Positions 40,409 through 48,955 are shown, counted from the stretch's first letter. The stretch: 64,000 nucleotides of DNA from Paraglaciecola sp. 20A4 (GCF_011378905.1 NZ_WTPY01000021.1:19593-83592); one strand, 5' to 3'. Numbers and translations: made by a program. Notes: a model not told the origin generated them from the letters alone.

Positions 40409-41347
40409 TCAGTTAACCCCAAGCAATTGCTTTGCTTGCTCGGCGTCACGTTGTATTTGTTGCTTCAACTGTTCGAATGAATCGAACTTCACTTCGTTGC
40501 GTAATTTCGCTTTTATAGCCACCGAAATAAAGTGACCATATAGATTGCCAGCGAAATGAAATATATGCACTTCTAACTGAGAGCGCTGACCATTAACAGT
40601 CGGCCGCGTGCCGATGTTCGCCACGCCGTCATACATTATACCCGCTATATCAACCTGCACCGCAAACACACCATTAATGGGGGCGTTACAGCGTTTCAAC
40701 AATAGGTTGGCGGTGGGAAAACCAATTGTGCGACCTTTTTTATCTCCATGCAGTACTTTGCCTGAGATAGTGAATGGGCGTCCGAGCATTTTTTCAGCTA
40801 GCTCAAAGTTATTGTCACTTAAGGCTGTGCGAACTTCAGTGGAACTAACCCGAAAATCTTCAAAACGAAAACTCTGAGTACTTACCACATTAAAACCACA
40901 TTTTTGACCTTCTTTTTGTAACATAGAAAAATCCCCCACTCGGCCTTTTCCAAAACGAAAGTCGTCACCTACCACTAAAAACTTTACACCTAGGTCGCCG
41001 ACCAATAGCTGCTCAACGAATTGTTCAGCGGTAAAAGAGGCAAAACGCTTATCAAACTTTAGGCACAGCAAGCGATCAACACCTAACGCTTTAAGCTGCA
41101 CATATTTATCACGTAGTAAACTTAGACGAGCGGGGGCATCGTCAGGGGTAAATAGTTCTTCAGGTTGTGGTTCAAATACCATGACCGTAGCTGGGAGGCC
41201 AAGCTCTCGAGCCTTTACAACCACTTGGCTCAATACAGCTTGATGACCAAGATGAACACCGTCGAACTTACCAATTGTCAGTACACATCCTCGGTGCTTG
41301 TCACGAAGATTATGTAAACCACGGACTAATTCCACTTTGTTCCTCAT
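40409..41347 (-). CDS. ribF: Bifunctional riboflavin kinase/FAD synthetase
   Basis: A 312-residue protein. The N-terminal adenylyltransferase half has TIGKFDGVHLGHQAVL and VVGDDFRFGKGRVGD. The C-terminal kinase half has GRPFTISGKVLHGDKKGRTIGFPTAN. It makes FMN and FAD from riboflavin. It sits upstream of ileS, as in most gammaproteobacteria, with murJ before it. Confidence 0.97.
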   Translation of the reverse strand: MRNKVELVRGLHNLRDKHRGCVLTIGKFDGVHLGHQAVLSQVVVKARELGLPATVMVFEPQPEELFTPDDAPARLSLLRDKYVQLKALGVDRLLCLKFDKRFASFTAEQFVEQLLVGDLGVKFLVVGDDFRFGKGRVGDFSMLQKEGQKCGFNVVSTQSFRFEDFRVSSTEVRTALSDNNFELAEKMLGRPFTISGKVLHGDKKGRTIGFPTANLLLKRCNAPINGVFAVQVDIAGIMYDGVANIGTRPTVNGQRSQLEVHIFHFAGNLYGHFISVAIKAKLRNEVKFDSFEQLKQQIQRDAEQAKQLLGVN

Positions 41348-41470
41348 TCGCAGCAGCTATTTCAAGACGTTATCCCGAGCTGGTACTGTTTGGCTAAAAT
41401 TAAAGCGTCGGATTATAACGAACTAAACGCAGAGATACAGCCCGTTATAGCTGAGTTAGCATTAATTTAC

Positions 41471-43033
41471 TTAAATTGCTTTTGACAACAGCTGTCTAGG
41501 TCGAATCCCCAGCAATAAAGCGCTGACTAAAAAGACGCCCCCTGCCCCAGCGATCATAATAGCTAATTGCGTCATTTGCATCGACGGGGCCCAAGCTAGC
41601 CAGTTTGCAATAGCAGGGCGGTAATAAAGTAATCCAGCGGCCATGATGAGTGAGGATATACTCACTTTTGCTAAGAAAAACAATGTACTAGGCGACACCT
41701 GATACACACCTAAACGATGCAACTTGCTATAAAGTAAGCCAGCATTCATGGTAGCAGACAAACTAGTTGCAATGGCCAAACCTAAATAACCGAAGGGGAT
41801 GGCGAATATTAAGTTAAACACCATATTTGCCCCCATACACCAAATGCCGTACTTAACCGGTGTTTTAGTATCTTGGCGTGAAAAAAATCCGGGAGCGAGC
41901 ACTTTAATCAGCATAAAACTAAGTAAACCGGTGGCGTATGCAATAAGACTGTATGAAGCCAAAGTCGCGTCCAATGCAGTAAATTCACCACGTTTAAACA
42001 GCACAATTAACATAGGCTCCGCTAGAATCATTAAACCCGCTGCCGCAGGAATGCCCAGTAAACACACAATGCGCAATGCCCAGTCGATATTGGCACTGAA
42101 CGCCTTTAAGTCATTGGTCACGTGGTTGCGTGATAATGTCGGTAGTATTACGGTTGCAATCGCAATACCGAACAATCCCAAGGGAAATTCAAGTAAACGG
42201 TCAGAGTAGTAAAGCCAACTAATCGAACCTGTCACTAAAAAACTGGCGATAAAGGTGTCAAATAATAAGTTAATTTGACCAACTGAAACCCCAAATAATG
42301 CGGGGATCATCAGCTTGCGCACTTTAGTCACTTTAGGATCTGACCAACCCCATTGAGGCTTAACCAGTAAGCCAGCGCGATACAAAAAGGGCAGCTGAAA
42401 AGCAAACTGCACTATGCCACCAATAAATACCCCCCATGCCAGAGCAAAACCCGGTTCATCAAACGTGTCAGCCATGAATATTGCACAACTGATTATCGCT
42501 ACATTCAACAACACAGGCGTGAATGCCGATACTGCAAATTGATTCATAGTATTGAGTATCGCTCCCGTTAAACCAGCGAGAGAAATAAACATTAAATATG
42601 GAAAGGTTATTTTTAACATCAGTGAGGCAAGTTCAAACTTCGCACCTTGGGGTTCGTCGTTCAAATATTCCATAAACCAACCCGCACCAAAAAGCGCAGT
42701 GACCACAGGTGAGCCGATGACCCCAAAAAAGGTCACGACGGTCACAATTACCCCAAGTGTGCCCGATACCTTTGCAACGAATTGCTTCATTGCGTCTTTA
42801 TCGCCTTCGTTATTGACTTCGGTTAGTACCGGAATAAAAGCTTGTGCAAATGCCCCTTCCGCGAATAGGCGACGCAAAAAATTGGGAATTTTATTAGCAA
42901 AGAAAAATACATCGGCTGCTGCACCAGCGCCCATAAGGTTGGCGACAACCACATCTCTGACTAAACCTAATACACGCGACAAAAAAGTCATACAACTGAC
43001 AATCAATCCGGATTTTAATAAACGATTCGACAC
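41471..43033 (-). CDS. murJ: Lipid II flippase MurJ
   Basis: A 520-residue MOP-superfamily membrane protein with about 14 hydrophobic segments. It starts LLKSGLIVSCMTFLSRVLGLVRDVVVANLMG, with SRVLGLVRD a family hallmark, followed by FFFANKIPNFLRRLFAEGAF. It flips lipid II across the inner membrane for cell-wall synthesis. It is divergent from rpsT, as in E. coli. Confidence 0.96.
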   Translation of the reverse strand: MSNRLLKSGLIVSCMTFLSRVLGLVRDVVVANLMGAGAAADVFFFANKIPNFLRRLFAEGAFAQAFIPVLTEVNNEGDKDAMKQFVAKVSGTLGVIVTVVTFFGVIGSPVVTALFGAGWFMEYLNDEPQGAKFELASLMLKITFPYLMFISLAGLTGAILNTMNQFAVSAFTPVLLNVAIISCAIFMADTFDEPGFALAWGVFIGGIVQFAFQLPFLYRAGLLVKPQWGWSDPKVTKVRKLMIPALFGVSVGQINLLFDTFIASFLVTGSISWLYYSDRLLEFPLGLFGIAIATVILPTLSRNHVTNDLKAFSANIDWALRIVCLLGIPAAAGLMILAEPMLIVLFKRGEFTALDATLASYSLIAYATGLLSFMLIKVLAPGFFSRQDTKTPVKYGIWCMGANMVFNLIFAIPFGYLGLAIATSLSATMNAGLLYSKLHRLGVYQVSPSTLFFLAKVSISSLIMAAGLLYYRPAIANWLAWAPSMQMTQLAIMIAGAGGVFLVSALLLGIRPRQLLSKAI

Positions 43034-43433
43034 ACTACTTCCTTACAAAACGACTAATCCGAATAACGAGACGCGCTATTATGCGCCAAGCCTCAAATAG
43101 TTAGAAGCACTCAAGCAAAAAACAGTAACCGCTTTGCAACATAGGTTATTTATAAAGTCTAAAAGACAAGTAACTCAGTTAATTTTGCAATCTTCTCGGA
43201 TTCAGTCTTCGCTCTGTGGGCGAACTCAGGTAGACTATGCATTGGCAGGTGCGAATGCCTATTAACGTCGCCCATTTCGCTGATTGTGAATTCAATTCAG
43301 ATCCAGCATTTCGATACCCTGATAATGTAAATGCTCTTTGCGCAATAAATACGCGAAAGCATTTGACAAACGCAGGTCTGATAGGCAAAATCCGCACCCT
43401 TGAATTTTGACTAGAATTTTTTGGGAGTTCCAC
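43034..43433. other. murJ-rpsT divergent intergenic region
   Basis: A 400-bp gap with no convincing gene. The right part holds the rpsT promoter and leader. The left part must hold the murJ promoter, which I cannot place confidently. Short open frames across it lack ribosome sites and family resemblance. Confidence 0.6.
43363..43391 (+). promoter_or_regulatory. Sigma-70 promoter of rpsT
   Basis: A consensus -35 TTGACA (43363-43368), a 17-bp spacer and CAAAAT (43386-43391). Transcription would begin near 43398, leaving a leader of about 35 nt before the TTG start codon. Confidence 0.65.
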
Positions 43434-43697
43434 TTGGCTAACATTAAGTCTGCTAAGAAACGTGCACTACAATCAGAAAGACGCCGCCAGCACAACGCTA
43501 GCCGTCGTTCTATGACACGTACATCTTTGAAGAAAGTACTTGCTGCAATCGCTTCTGGCGATAAAGCATCTGCTCAAGCTGCACTAGCAGCTGCAACACC
43601 TCTAATTGACCGTATGGCAACTAAAGGTTTAATCCATAAAAATAAAGCTGCTCGTCATAAGAGCCGTTTGTCTGCACAGATTAAAGCTTTAGCTTAA
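43434..43697 (+). CDS. rpsT: 30S ribosomal protein S20
   Basis: An 87-residue primary 16S-binding protein with [20 protein letters not shown] at the start and [20 protein letters not shown] at the end. The start is TTG at 43434 with GGGAG 7-11 bp upstream; an ATG-initiated frame nine codons earlier would add residues foreign to S20. E. coli rpsT also starts with UUG, which takes part in its autoregulation. Confidence 0.97.
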   Translation: MANIKSAKKRALQSERRRQHNASRRSMTRTSLKKVLAAIASGDKASAQAALAAATPLIDRMATKGLIHKNKAARHKSRLSAQIKALA

Positions 43698-43721
43698 TAT
43701 TTGTTCAGAAGGTTTATTGTC

Positions 43722-43745
43722 AAAAAGCGCTTAGGCGCTTTTTTT
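43722..43745 (+). terminator. rpsT terminator
   Basis: Arms AAAAAGCGC and GCGCTTTTT with a TTAG loop, followed by more T. It starts 25 bp after the rpsT stop. Confidence 0.9.
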
Positions 43746-43864
43746 GTGTCTGTAATGTCTACACAATAAATCTGTTAGCTGTACAAACGTGAGCGGTTTA
43801 CATAAAAACGGCGCGATATCGTGGATATCACGCTGTTTTTTGATTCTTTTTAAAGAATTACTGA

Positions 43865-44311
43865 TTAGGCAAATTCGCCAACCAGAGATTCAATCCATTC
43901 AAGCGCTTCTTTTTCAGGCTCTAAGGTTTCACAGGCGTCAATTTTCAACATGTCGGCAACCGGCTTACCCTGTAACTCAAGTAACAAGGCTTGTAATTGC
44001 TCCCCCGCGCCGCAGTATGAATCACAATAACTGCTGTCTCCTAATCCGATGACGGCAAATGGTTTTTGATCCATTAACGGAAACATATCTTTTAAATCAG
44101 AAACAAAAAACTCTAAATTAGGTGGTATGTCTCCCTGCCCCGTTGAGGAAGAAACAAAAATATAACTATCGCAACGTTTAAAATCATCTATGCTTGGGTC
44201 ATCATAAATCTCACTAACCAATTGCTTACTGGTCAGCAACTCCTGCACTTGCTCAGCCACATGTTGGGCGTTACCGTAAACCGAACCAACGAAAATACCT
44301 ACTTTACTCAT
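43865..44311 (-). CDS. yqcA: Flavodoxin YqcA
   Basis: A 148-residue flavodoxin from ATG 44311, which has GAAGAG about 5-10 bp upstream; an ATG five codons earlier has none. FMN phosphate loop GSVYGNAQHVAEQV, then VSSSTGQGDIPPN and IGLGDSSY line the flavin. It is a small electron carrier with an unknown partner. It is the last gene of yqcC-truC-yqcA, the same order as in E. coli. Confidence 0.92.
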   Translation of the reverse strand: MSKVGIFVGSVYGNAQHVAEQVQELLTSKQLVSEIYDDPSIDDFKRCDSYIFVSSSTGQGDIPPNLEFFVSDLKDMFPLMDQKPFAVIGLGDSSYCDSYCGAGEQLQALLLELQGKPVADMLKIDACETLEPEKEALEWIESLVGEFA

Positions 44312-44344
44312 ACTCTGCTCTTCCATTACTAAAACAAAACCAGT

Positions 44345-45103
44345 TTACCCATTATTAAACACTAAATCTAACCCATCAGTTGCCGGCAACTGCCAACCCC
44401 ATTGTGACATAAGGGTAGACATCAATGGGTCAAAATCATTCACTATTGACAACCTTTCATGGCTAATTGGATGCTTAATAGTCATTTGTTGGCATGTAAG
44501 CGCCAAACTATTAAATTCAAATTGTTCACGAACAAATTTATTATGCTTGCCATCACCATGGGTAGTATCTCCGAGAATGGGGTGATTGATATGGCACATA
44601 TGCCTGCGCAGTTGATGCTTGCGGCCAGTCTTGGGATGCAGCCGAACAAGCGTGTAACGAGCTGAAGGATAACGACTTACAGCAAAAGGTAATTCAAAAT
44701 GCTGCAAGGGGACGTATTCCGTTTGCGCTTCTTGCGCCTCTTTGTCTTTCCTCGCACGTTTATCAGCTATTTTATCAAGCTTCTCCTTGAGGGCGTAATC
44801 AATAGTCCCCGCCTCATTGATATGCCCTCGGACAATAGCGAAATACGTTTTAGCGACGTCATGTCCAGCAAATTGCTCCCCTAGCAATCGAGCGACATCT
44901 GCCGATAAAGCAAAAATAAGCACACCAGAGGTAGGCCTATCCAAACGATGTACTGGGAAAACATGCTGACCTATTTGATCGCGTAACATTTGCATAGCAA
45001 ACTGTGTTTCATGGCGATCAATCATACTTCTATGTACCAATAAGCCAGCTGGCTTATGTATAGCAACCACATAATTATCTTGATACAGAATTTTCAACAT
45101 CAT
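44345..45103 (-). CDS. truC: tRNA pseudouridine(65) synthase TruC
   Basis: A 252-residue RluA-family enzyme modifying U65 in tRNA-Ile1 and tRNA-Asp. The catalytic motif HRLDRPTSG (52-60) has Asp55. RLHPKTGRKHQLRRHM near residue 173-188 is the RluA/TruC signature. Its start overlaps the yqcC stop by 4 bp. Confidence 0.94.
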   Translation of the reverse strand: MMLKILYQDNYVVAIHKPAGLLVHRSMIDRHETQFAMQMLRDQIGQHVFPVHRLDRPTSGVLIFALSADVARLLGEQFAGHDVAKTYFAIVRGHINEAGTIDYALKEKLDKIADKRARKDKEAQEAQTEYVPLQHFELPFAVSRYPSARYTLVRLHPKTGRKHQLRRHMCHINHPILGDTTHGDGKHNKFVREQFEFNSLALTCQQMTIKHPISHERLSIVNDFDPLMSTLMSQWGWQLPATDGLDLVFNNG

Positions 45104-45459
45104 AAGAACTTACCGCTAAATAAATCGTCAATCTGCGCTATGACGACAAGTACGTGAATACGCACAGGTTCACTTTTTTGTAATCCTTTGTACCATTCTT
45201 CAGCCATAGGCAACAAAGCCATGGTGGTGGGCAGAGGCCGCTGATGTTTGAGCATTTCGGTTAACTTGGGAATAAATATAAACTGTAGCCATTGCGCAAA
45301 GTCCATTCGATCACAGGCGAAGGGAGCATCGCTTTGCATCGCCCATAATGAAGGTGGCGTTAACGACCAGTGTTCCGTGGTTTTTAGCGCCGATTCTAAA
45401 CGATTTAATAAGCGCTGTATTTGGACTTCTGACTCGCTACATGGCATGCTTTGGTACAT
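45100..45459 (-). CDS. yqcC: YqcC family protein (DUF446)
   Basis: A 119-residue cytosolic protein from ATG 45459, preceded by GAGAAGAA; a frame 27 codons longer would reach the divergent gene's start and looks unlike the family. WSLTPPSLWAMQSDAPFACDRMDFAQWLQFIFIPKL is the DUF446 core. Its role is unknown, but its link to truC and csrB is conserved. Confidence 0.88.
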   Translation of the reverse strand: MYQSMPCSESEVQIQRLLNRLESALKTTEHWSLTPPSLWAMQSDAPFACDRMDFAQWLQFIFIPKLTEMLKHQRPLPTTMALLPMAEEWYKGLQKSEPVRIHVLVVIAQIDDLFSGKFL

Positions 45460-45538
45460 ATTTGTTCTTCTCAAATTGGGTGTTAGTTCACCACATTCAG
45501 GGTATTTCCGCATATTTCGCGGCAGTTTATAGGTAAAC

Positions 45539-46564
45539 ATGAATCAAATCAGCTCCATCAGTGAATTTCTTCTCCATGCGGGAACAGAATATCGGGTATT
45601 TGATATGGGCAGAACCATTCGTAATATCGATAGCCAAACATTTTTAGATATAGAAAATGCCAGTATTGCGGCGCCATACCCCCGTCAACAACACGCTTGG
45701 TTTGGCATTATTTTTTATAGTCGTCAACTAAGTCGCGAACATTACATTTGGTTCGTGAAGTTACCCTTAGATGAAAAAGGCTTAGTGATAACGGCTACCC
45801 GAGATCACTTTTTACAGATTATTACCGATGCCCTGGGAGCCCAATTAGAGCGTAACAAAGAAGCACAAGGACGTTTACCAGAAAATCCGTATACCTTTGT
45901 GCCCAACCAGCAGCAATTGGCGGATTTTAACAGCATTAGCCGAACGGCACTTAATTTACCGCCTAGTGAATATTACGCTGGAGCAATACGTTATTTTACT
46001 CAACCCAAAATGTATAACTGGCAGGATGTCGCTTTACAAGGCATTGCCGATCTAGCGGCCAGCGTGCGTCGCAAAGATACAACTCAACTCATCATGGATA
46101 ATTTATTGGCGGTGGCTCCTCAAGTTCAACAAACGCTGTTGTCGTCATTAGAGAATCATGCCATTGACAAACATTTGAGCCAATATCTAGTAAATTGGGC
46201 GGATCAGGACTTTAATCGTTCTTTAACCGTCCAATGGACAATACGTGCTCTAAGCCAAAGTGTAGCTAAAACGGTAGTACAACAATTCATCCAACGTGTA
46301 CTTGATTCAGAACACGGTTCAAATGCAGATATCATGTTGTTAATTGCAGCGCGACATTGGCCGTTATTGAATAACGAAAATACGCTTAGGCAATACATCA
46401 ATCAACTTGCTGTAATCGATACCGAGTTATGTGCCAATTTATATAGTGATTTAGTTCAACTACCGGCTATCCGCTCGCAAATGCTTGCTGTGATCCGCTG
46501 GCCGGATAGAACCCCTGCATTGACGCAAGTAATCGGACATTTATTTAGTGGGCAACAGCAATGA
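45539..46564 (+). CDS. DUF3549 family protein
   Basis: A 341-residue soluble protein beginning ISEFLLHAGTEYRVFDMGRTI, with QQHAWFGIIFYSRQLSREHYIWFVKLPLDEKG near residue 55-85. The second half is largely helical. This is the DUF3549 pattern found in Vibrio, Shewanella and Alteromonas next to yqcC and a DUF3301 gene. Function unknown. Confidence 0.75.
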   Translation: MNQISSISEFLLHAGTEYRVFDMGRTIRNIDSQTFLDIENASIAAPYPRQQHAWFGIIFYSRQLSREHYIWFVKLPLDEKGLVITATRDHFLQIITDALGAQLERNKEAQGRLPENPYTFVPNQQQLADFNSISRTALNLPPSEYYAGAIRYFTQPKMYNWQDVALQGIADLAASVRRKDTTQLIMDNLLAVAPQVQQTLLSSLENHAIDKHLSQYLVNWADQDFNRSLTVQWTIRALSQSVAKTVVQQFIQRVLDSEHGSNADIMLLIAARHWPLLNNENTLRQYINQLAVIDTELCANLYSDLVQLPAIRSQMLAVIRWPDRTPALTQVIGHLFSGQQQ

Positions 46565-46866
46565 ATTTATTCGATCTGACGCTATTCCTCATTATTCTAT
46601 TAGTCATTTTTCAATTTTGGCGTATGCGTGCTATCACTGAAAAAGCCAATCAGCATATACAGCAATATTGTGAAAAGCATGGCTTACAGCTTATCAGTGT
46701 GGCACGGCACAAGACACGGATCGGCAGTTATCGTGGCAAACTAGATTGGCAAAGCTGCTTTATTTTCGAGTTTTCGGGAAATGGCGAAAACAGTTATCAG
46801 GGCACACTCACGATGGCTGGTCAGCATATTTTGCAAGTAGAAACACCCGCTTACCGAGCCGACTAG
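46561..46866 (+). CDS. DUF3301 family membrane-anchored protein
   Basis: A 101-residue protein with one N-terminal membrane segment (LFDLTLFLIILLVIFQFW) and a small soluble domain (AITEKANQHIQQYCEKHGLQLISVAR, then FIFEFSGNGENSYQGTL) typical of DUF3301. It overlaps the DUF3549 stop by 4 bp. Function unknown. Confidence 0.75.
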   Translation: MNLFDLTLFLIILLVIFQFWRMRAITEKANQHIQQYCEKHGLQLISVARHKTRIGSYRGKLDWQSCFIFEFSGNGENSYQGTLTMAGQHILQVETPAYRAD

Positions 46867-46931
46867 GTAAGCTAATGACTAACGCCAAAATTTAAACCTT
46901 ATATTAATAAAATATCCTTACCTCACATACA

Positions 46932-46971
46932 GCAAAGCCGCGGACTGAATAAATTCAGGCCGCGGCTTTGC
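46932..46971. terminator. Hairpin ending the CsrB-type RNA
   Basis: Arms GCAAAGCCGCGG and CCGCGGCTTTGC enclose a second stem CTGAAT/ATTCAG with one A-G mismatch between them. The T-run is short on either strand. It stands between the RNA (minus) and the DUF3301 stop (plus), so it may serve both. Confidence 0.7.
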
Positions 46972-47045
46972 ATAAAAAGCTGAAGGTCCTTCTGCGCGCT
47001 CCATCGCAACAGCTAACTCACACAATCCGTGTCTTATCCTTCTGT

Positions 47046-47457
47046 CATTCATCCCGAATGCTGCACTTATCCTAAGTGGGTCCTTTTCCTTGTTGATCAC
47101 TTTCCAAAGTGAATGCCGTCTTCCCGACCGCCGTCCTAGTTGCTTCCAATGCGCCCAATTCCGTTTAAGCAACTCGTCCTGAGTATGTCCATTTCCTTGT
47201 GCTCAATACTGAGCGACTTCGTCCGTAAGTCTCCTTGTATCGTCCTTCTAACATTCATCCCGAATGTTGCACTTATCCTAAGTGGGTCCTTTTCCTTATT
47301 CGTCACCTTCCAAAGTGAGTGCTATCTTCCTGACAGCGGTCCTATTTGCTTCCAATGCGCTCAATTCCGTTTAAGCAACTCGTCCTGAGTATGTCCATTT
47401 CCTTGGGCTCTTTATTGAGCAACTTCTTCCTGAAGTATCCTTGTCATCCTTGTATCA
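47046..47457. repeat. 206-bp tandem duplication inside the CsrB-type RNA
   Basis: Two copies, 47046-47251 and 47252-47457. Long stretches are identical, for example those around ACTTATCCTAAGTGGGTCC (19 bases) and TTTAAGCAACTCGTCCTGAG. A degenerate third start (CATTCGTCCAGAATG) appears at 47456. Hairpins are kept in both copies even where bases differ. Confidence 0.85.
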
Positions 47458-47651
47458 TTCGTCCAGAATGAGCACTCGTCCTGAGTGTGTCCTTTTCCTT
47501 TTTCCCATTTCCAAATGGGTTGCTCGCACTGAGCCTTTCCTGTTAATCCATGTTACGGTTTAATCATTGAACCGTGTTGCTCTTCTTGAGCCTGTCCTAA
47601 GCCTTCCTTGTGTCATCCTGACTCGTCGTGTTTCCTTGTGACAAGACAAAC

Positions 47652-47657
47652 TATATA
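47652..47657 (-). promoter_or_regulatory. -10 box of the CsrB-type RNA
   Basis: TATAGT on the minus strand, 5 of 6 consensus bases. The region 17 bp upstream (GTCGAA) is a poor -35, which would suit an activator-dependent promoter such as those driven by UvrY/GacA. I found no full TGTAAG-N6-CTTACA site upstream. Confidence 0.45.
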
Positions 47658-47801
47658 ACAATCAAAAATATATTCGACATGCTTTTGTGACACTTCAGCT
47701 ACATTCATTAGACAAAAGTATAATAAATCCAACTAAACTGTTTATTTACAATGACTTGCTTTATTAATAGGGAGAATACGGACGGGATAAAATGACTTTA
47801 T

Positions 47802-47839
47802 CCTACAACCTTGTACGAGATCTCGTACAAGGTTGTAGG
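47802..47839. repeat. 38-bp perfect palindrome
   Basis: CCTACAACCTTGTACGAGA is followed directly by its exact reverse complement, with AGATCT at the centre and no loop. There is no T-run, so it is a poor terminator. A DNA-binding-protein operator or a cruciform-forming site is more likely. It is about 150 bp upstream of the RNA promoter. Confidence 0.8.
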
Positions 47840-47947
47840 GAGATAACCTACAAATAAAATTTAGCCTAGGTAACTAAATTAGGCGACTTTGCAAAAAGTT
47901 CATTTACAAACCACTTTAAATGTAAATAAACATGACAAAATTAACGA

Positions 47948-48592
47948 TTATTGGCGCTCACAAAACATTAAATGACCTGTGATATGTCCCGTTTCTAACG
48001 CTTCAAGCATCTTGTATTGACCATCCTCAAAGAAAGAAAGGCATTTGGGTAGCGTCACGTACACACCAATTCCTTCACTACCGGCATCCTCTTTCATCAC
48101 GCTATCTATAGCGTTCATTAATATATGCCCTAATCCACAATGTTGATAATCAGGGTGAACACCAATAAACGACAGCATGTGATAACGCTTAGCAGGGATG
48201 TGTTCTCGCACCTTTTGTTCTTTATCAACCATTTGCTTGGTACCGAAGTATCCAGCGGTTAATAACATTTTCAATCGCCAATGCCAAAAACGACTAGGTC
48301 CAAACTCGGCATCAGGGCCAATTAAACAGGCAACGGCTAATAAACGACCATCATCAAACAATCCAATCATAGGTTGCCGTGCTTGCCAAAAGGCGTTCAA
48401 CTCTTCACGGATCGCCGAGCGTAAACGAGATTCATAGCCTTCTTTGTTAAATTGAAAAATATCCATAAACAGAGGATCGTCATGATAGGCCTGATATAAA
48501 ATGGAGGCGGCTATCTTTAAGTCATCCGCTGCTAAATATACCGCTTTGATGTTATCCATATCAGGGGCGACAATGGTTTGAGATAATGGCAT
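47948..48592 (-). CDS. GNAT family acetyltransferase
   Basis: A 214-residue protein with a TAGGAGA ribosome site. The acetyl-CoA-binding motif A is SFIGVHPDYQHCGLGHILMNAI at about 140-161 (Q/R-x-x-G-x-G/L form: QHCGLGH), and motif B is VTLPKCLSFFEDGQYKML. An earlier strand, MIGLFDDGRLLAVACLIGP, fits the GNAT N-half. The acceptor is unknown. It is transcribed toward the CsrB-type RNA. Confidence 0.8.
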   Translation of the reverse strand: MPLSQTIVAPDMDNIKAVYLAADDLKIAASILYQAYHDDPLFMDIFQFNKEGYESRLRSAIREELNAFWQARQPMIGLFDDGRLLAVACLIGPDAEFGPSRFWHWRLKMLLTAGYFGTKQMVDKEQKVREHIPAKRYHMLSFIGVHPDYQHCGLGHILMNAIDSVMKEDAGSEGIGVYVTLPKCLSFFEDGQYKMLEALETGHITGHLMFCERQ

Positions 48593-48705
48593 GCTGCTTT
48601 CTCCTAGGAGGTTTAAATTCGCATAATATATTCATAATACATGTTAATATTTTGTAAAACGACATATAAGTCAATCATAAACCATTAAAATATCAGGAGT
48701 ATTCA

Positions 48706-48936
48706 ATGGAAAATTATCACACAACAATGAGCGACCTTTTCGAACAACTGGGTCTGGGTGGTCAAGAACGTGATATTGTAGCTTTCATTGACGAGCATAA
48801 GGGACTACGCCAAGGCGTACATATAGAGGACGCAGAATTTTGGTCAAAATCTCAAGCTGAATTTATTAGAAATGCATTGCTAGAAGATGCAGAGTGGGCA
48901 GAGTTAATCGATCAACTAAACACCCGAATTCGTTAA
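48706..48936 (+). CDS. DUF2789 family protein
   Basis: A 76-residue acidic protein with TMSDLFEQLGLGGQERDIVAFIDEH, an AEFWSKSQAEFIRNALLEDAEWAELIDQLN tail, and no signal or membrane segment. This pattern is DUF2789, a widespread small family of unknown function in gammaproteobacteria. CAGGAG precedes the start. It is divergent from the GNAT gene. Confidence 0.8.
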   Translation: MENYHTTMSDLFEQLGLGGQERDIVAFIDEHKGLRQGVHIEDAEFWSKSQAEFIRNALLEDAEWAELIDQLNTRIR

Positions 48937-48955
48937 AGCAAAGTTTAACGGAAAT

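Larger units (their letters stand above)
46930..47645 (-). ncRNA. csrB: CsrB-family CsrA-titrating RNA, unusually long
   Basis: On the minus strand this stretch is a chain of short hairpins whose loops carry GGA, for example ACTTAGGATAAGT, ACTCAGGACGAGT, CATTCGGGATGAATG, CCCATTTGGAAATGGG, GTCAGGATGAC. By hand count about 45 GGA occur in about 700 nt, against about 10 expected by chance. A TATAGT box precedes it and a strong hairpin ends it. No reading frame with a ribosome site fits. CsrB/RsmZ-type RNAs bind CsrA through such loops; E. coli csrB lies between yqcC and syd, and here the RNA lies between the yqcC group and syd. The family call is inference from motif and position. Ends are approximate. 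Confidence 0.85.
47646..47947. other. Intergenic region upstream of the CsrB-type RNA, rich in inverted repeats
   Basis: About 300 bp without a gene between the RNA promoter and the GNAT stop. Besides the 38-bp palindrome it holds a GGATAAA/TTTATCC hairpin (47785-47803), AATTTAG/CTAAATT near 47857-47880, and ATTTACA/TGTAAAT arms at 47902-47908 and 47921-47927. These could be regulator sites for the RNA or a terminator for the GNAT gene. Confidence 0.5.

Noticed and set aside
43789..44052. 87-residue open frame on the plus strand
   Set aside because: Antisense to yqcA, with no family resemblance.
46918..47388. Open frames of 82-84 residues on both strands
   Set aside because: They are shadows of the repetitive CsrB-type RNA; composition follows the hairpin repeat, with no ribosome site.
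46930..47645. CRISPR-like array
   Set aside because: Repeats are hairpin loops of varying sequence and a 206-bp duplication; there are no constant repeats with unique spacers and no cas genes.
47902..47927. GacA/UvrY binding site in the ATTTACA/TGTAAAT repeat
   Set aside because: The arms are in the reverse order to TGTAAG-N6-CTTACA and the spacing is 12 bp, not 6.
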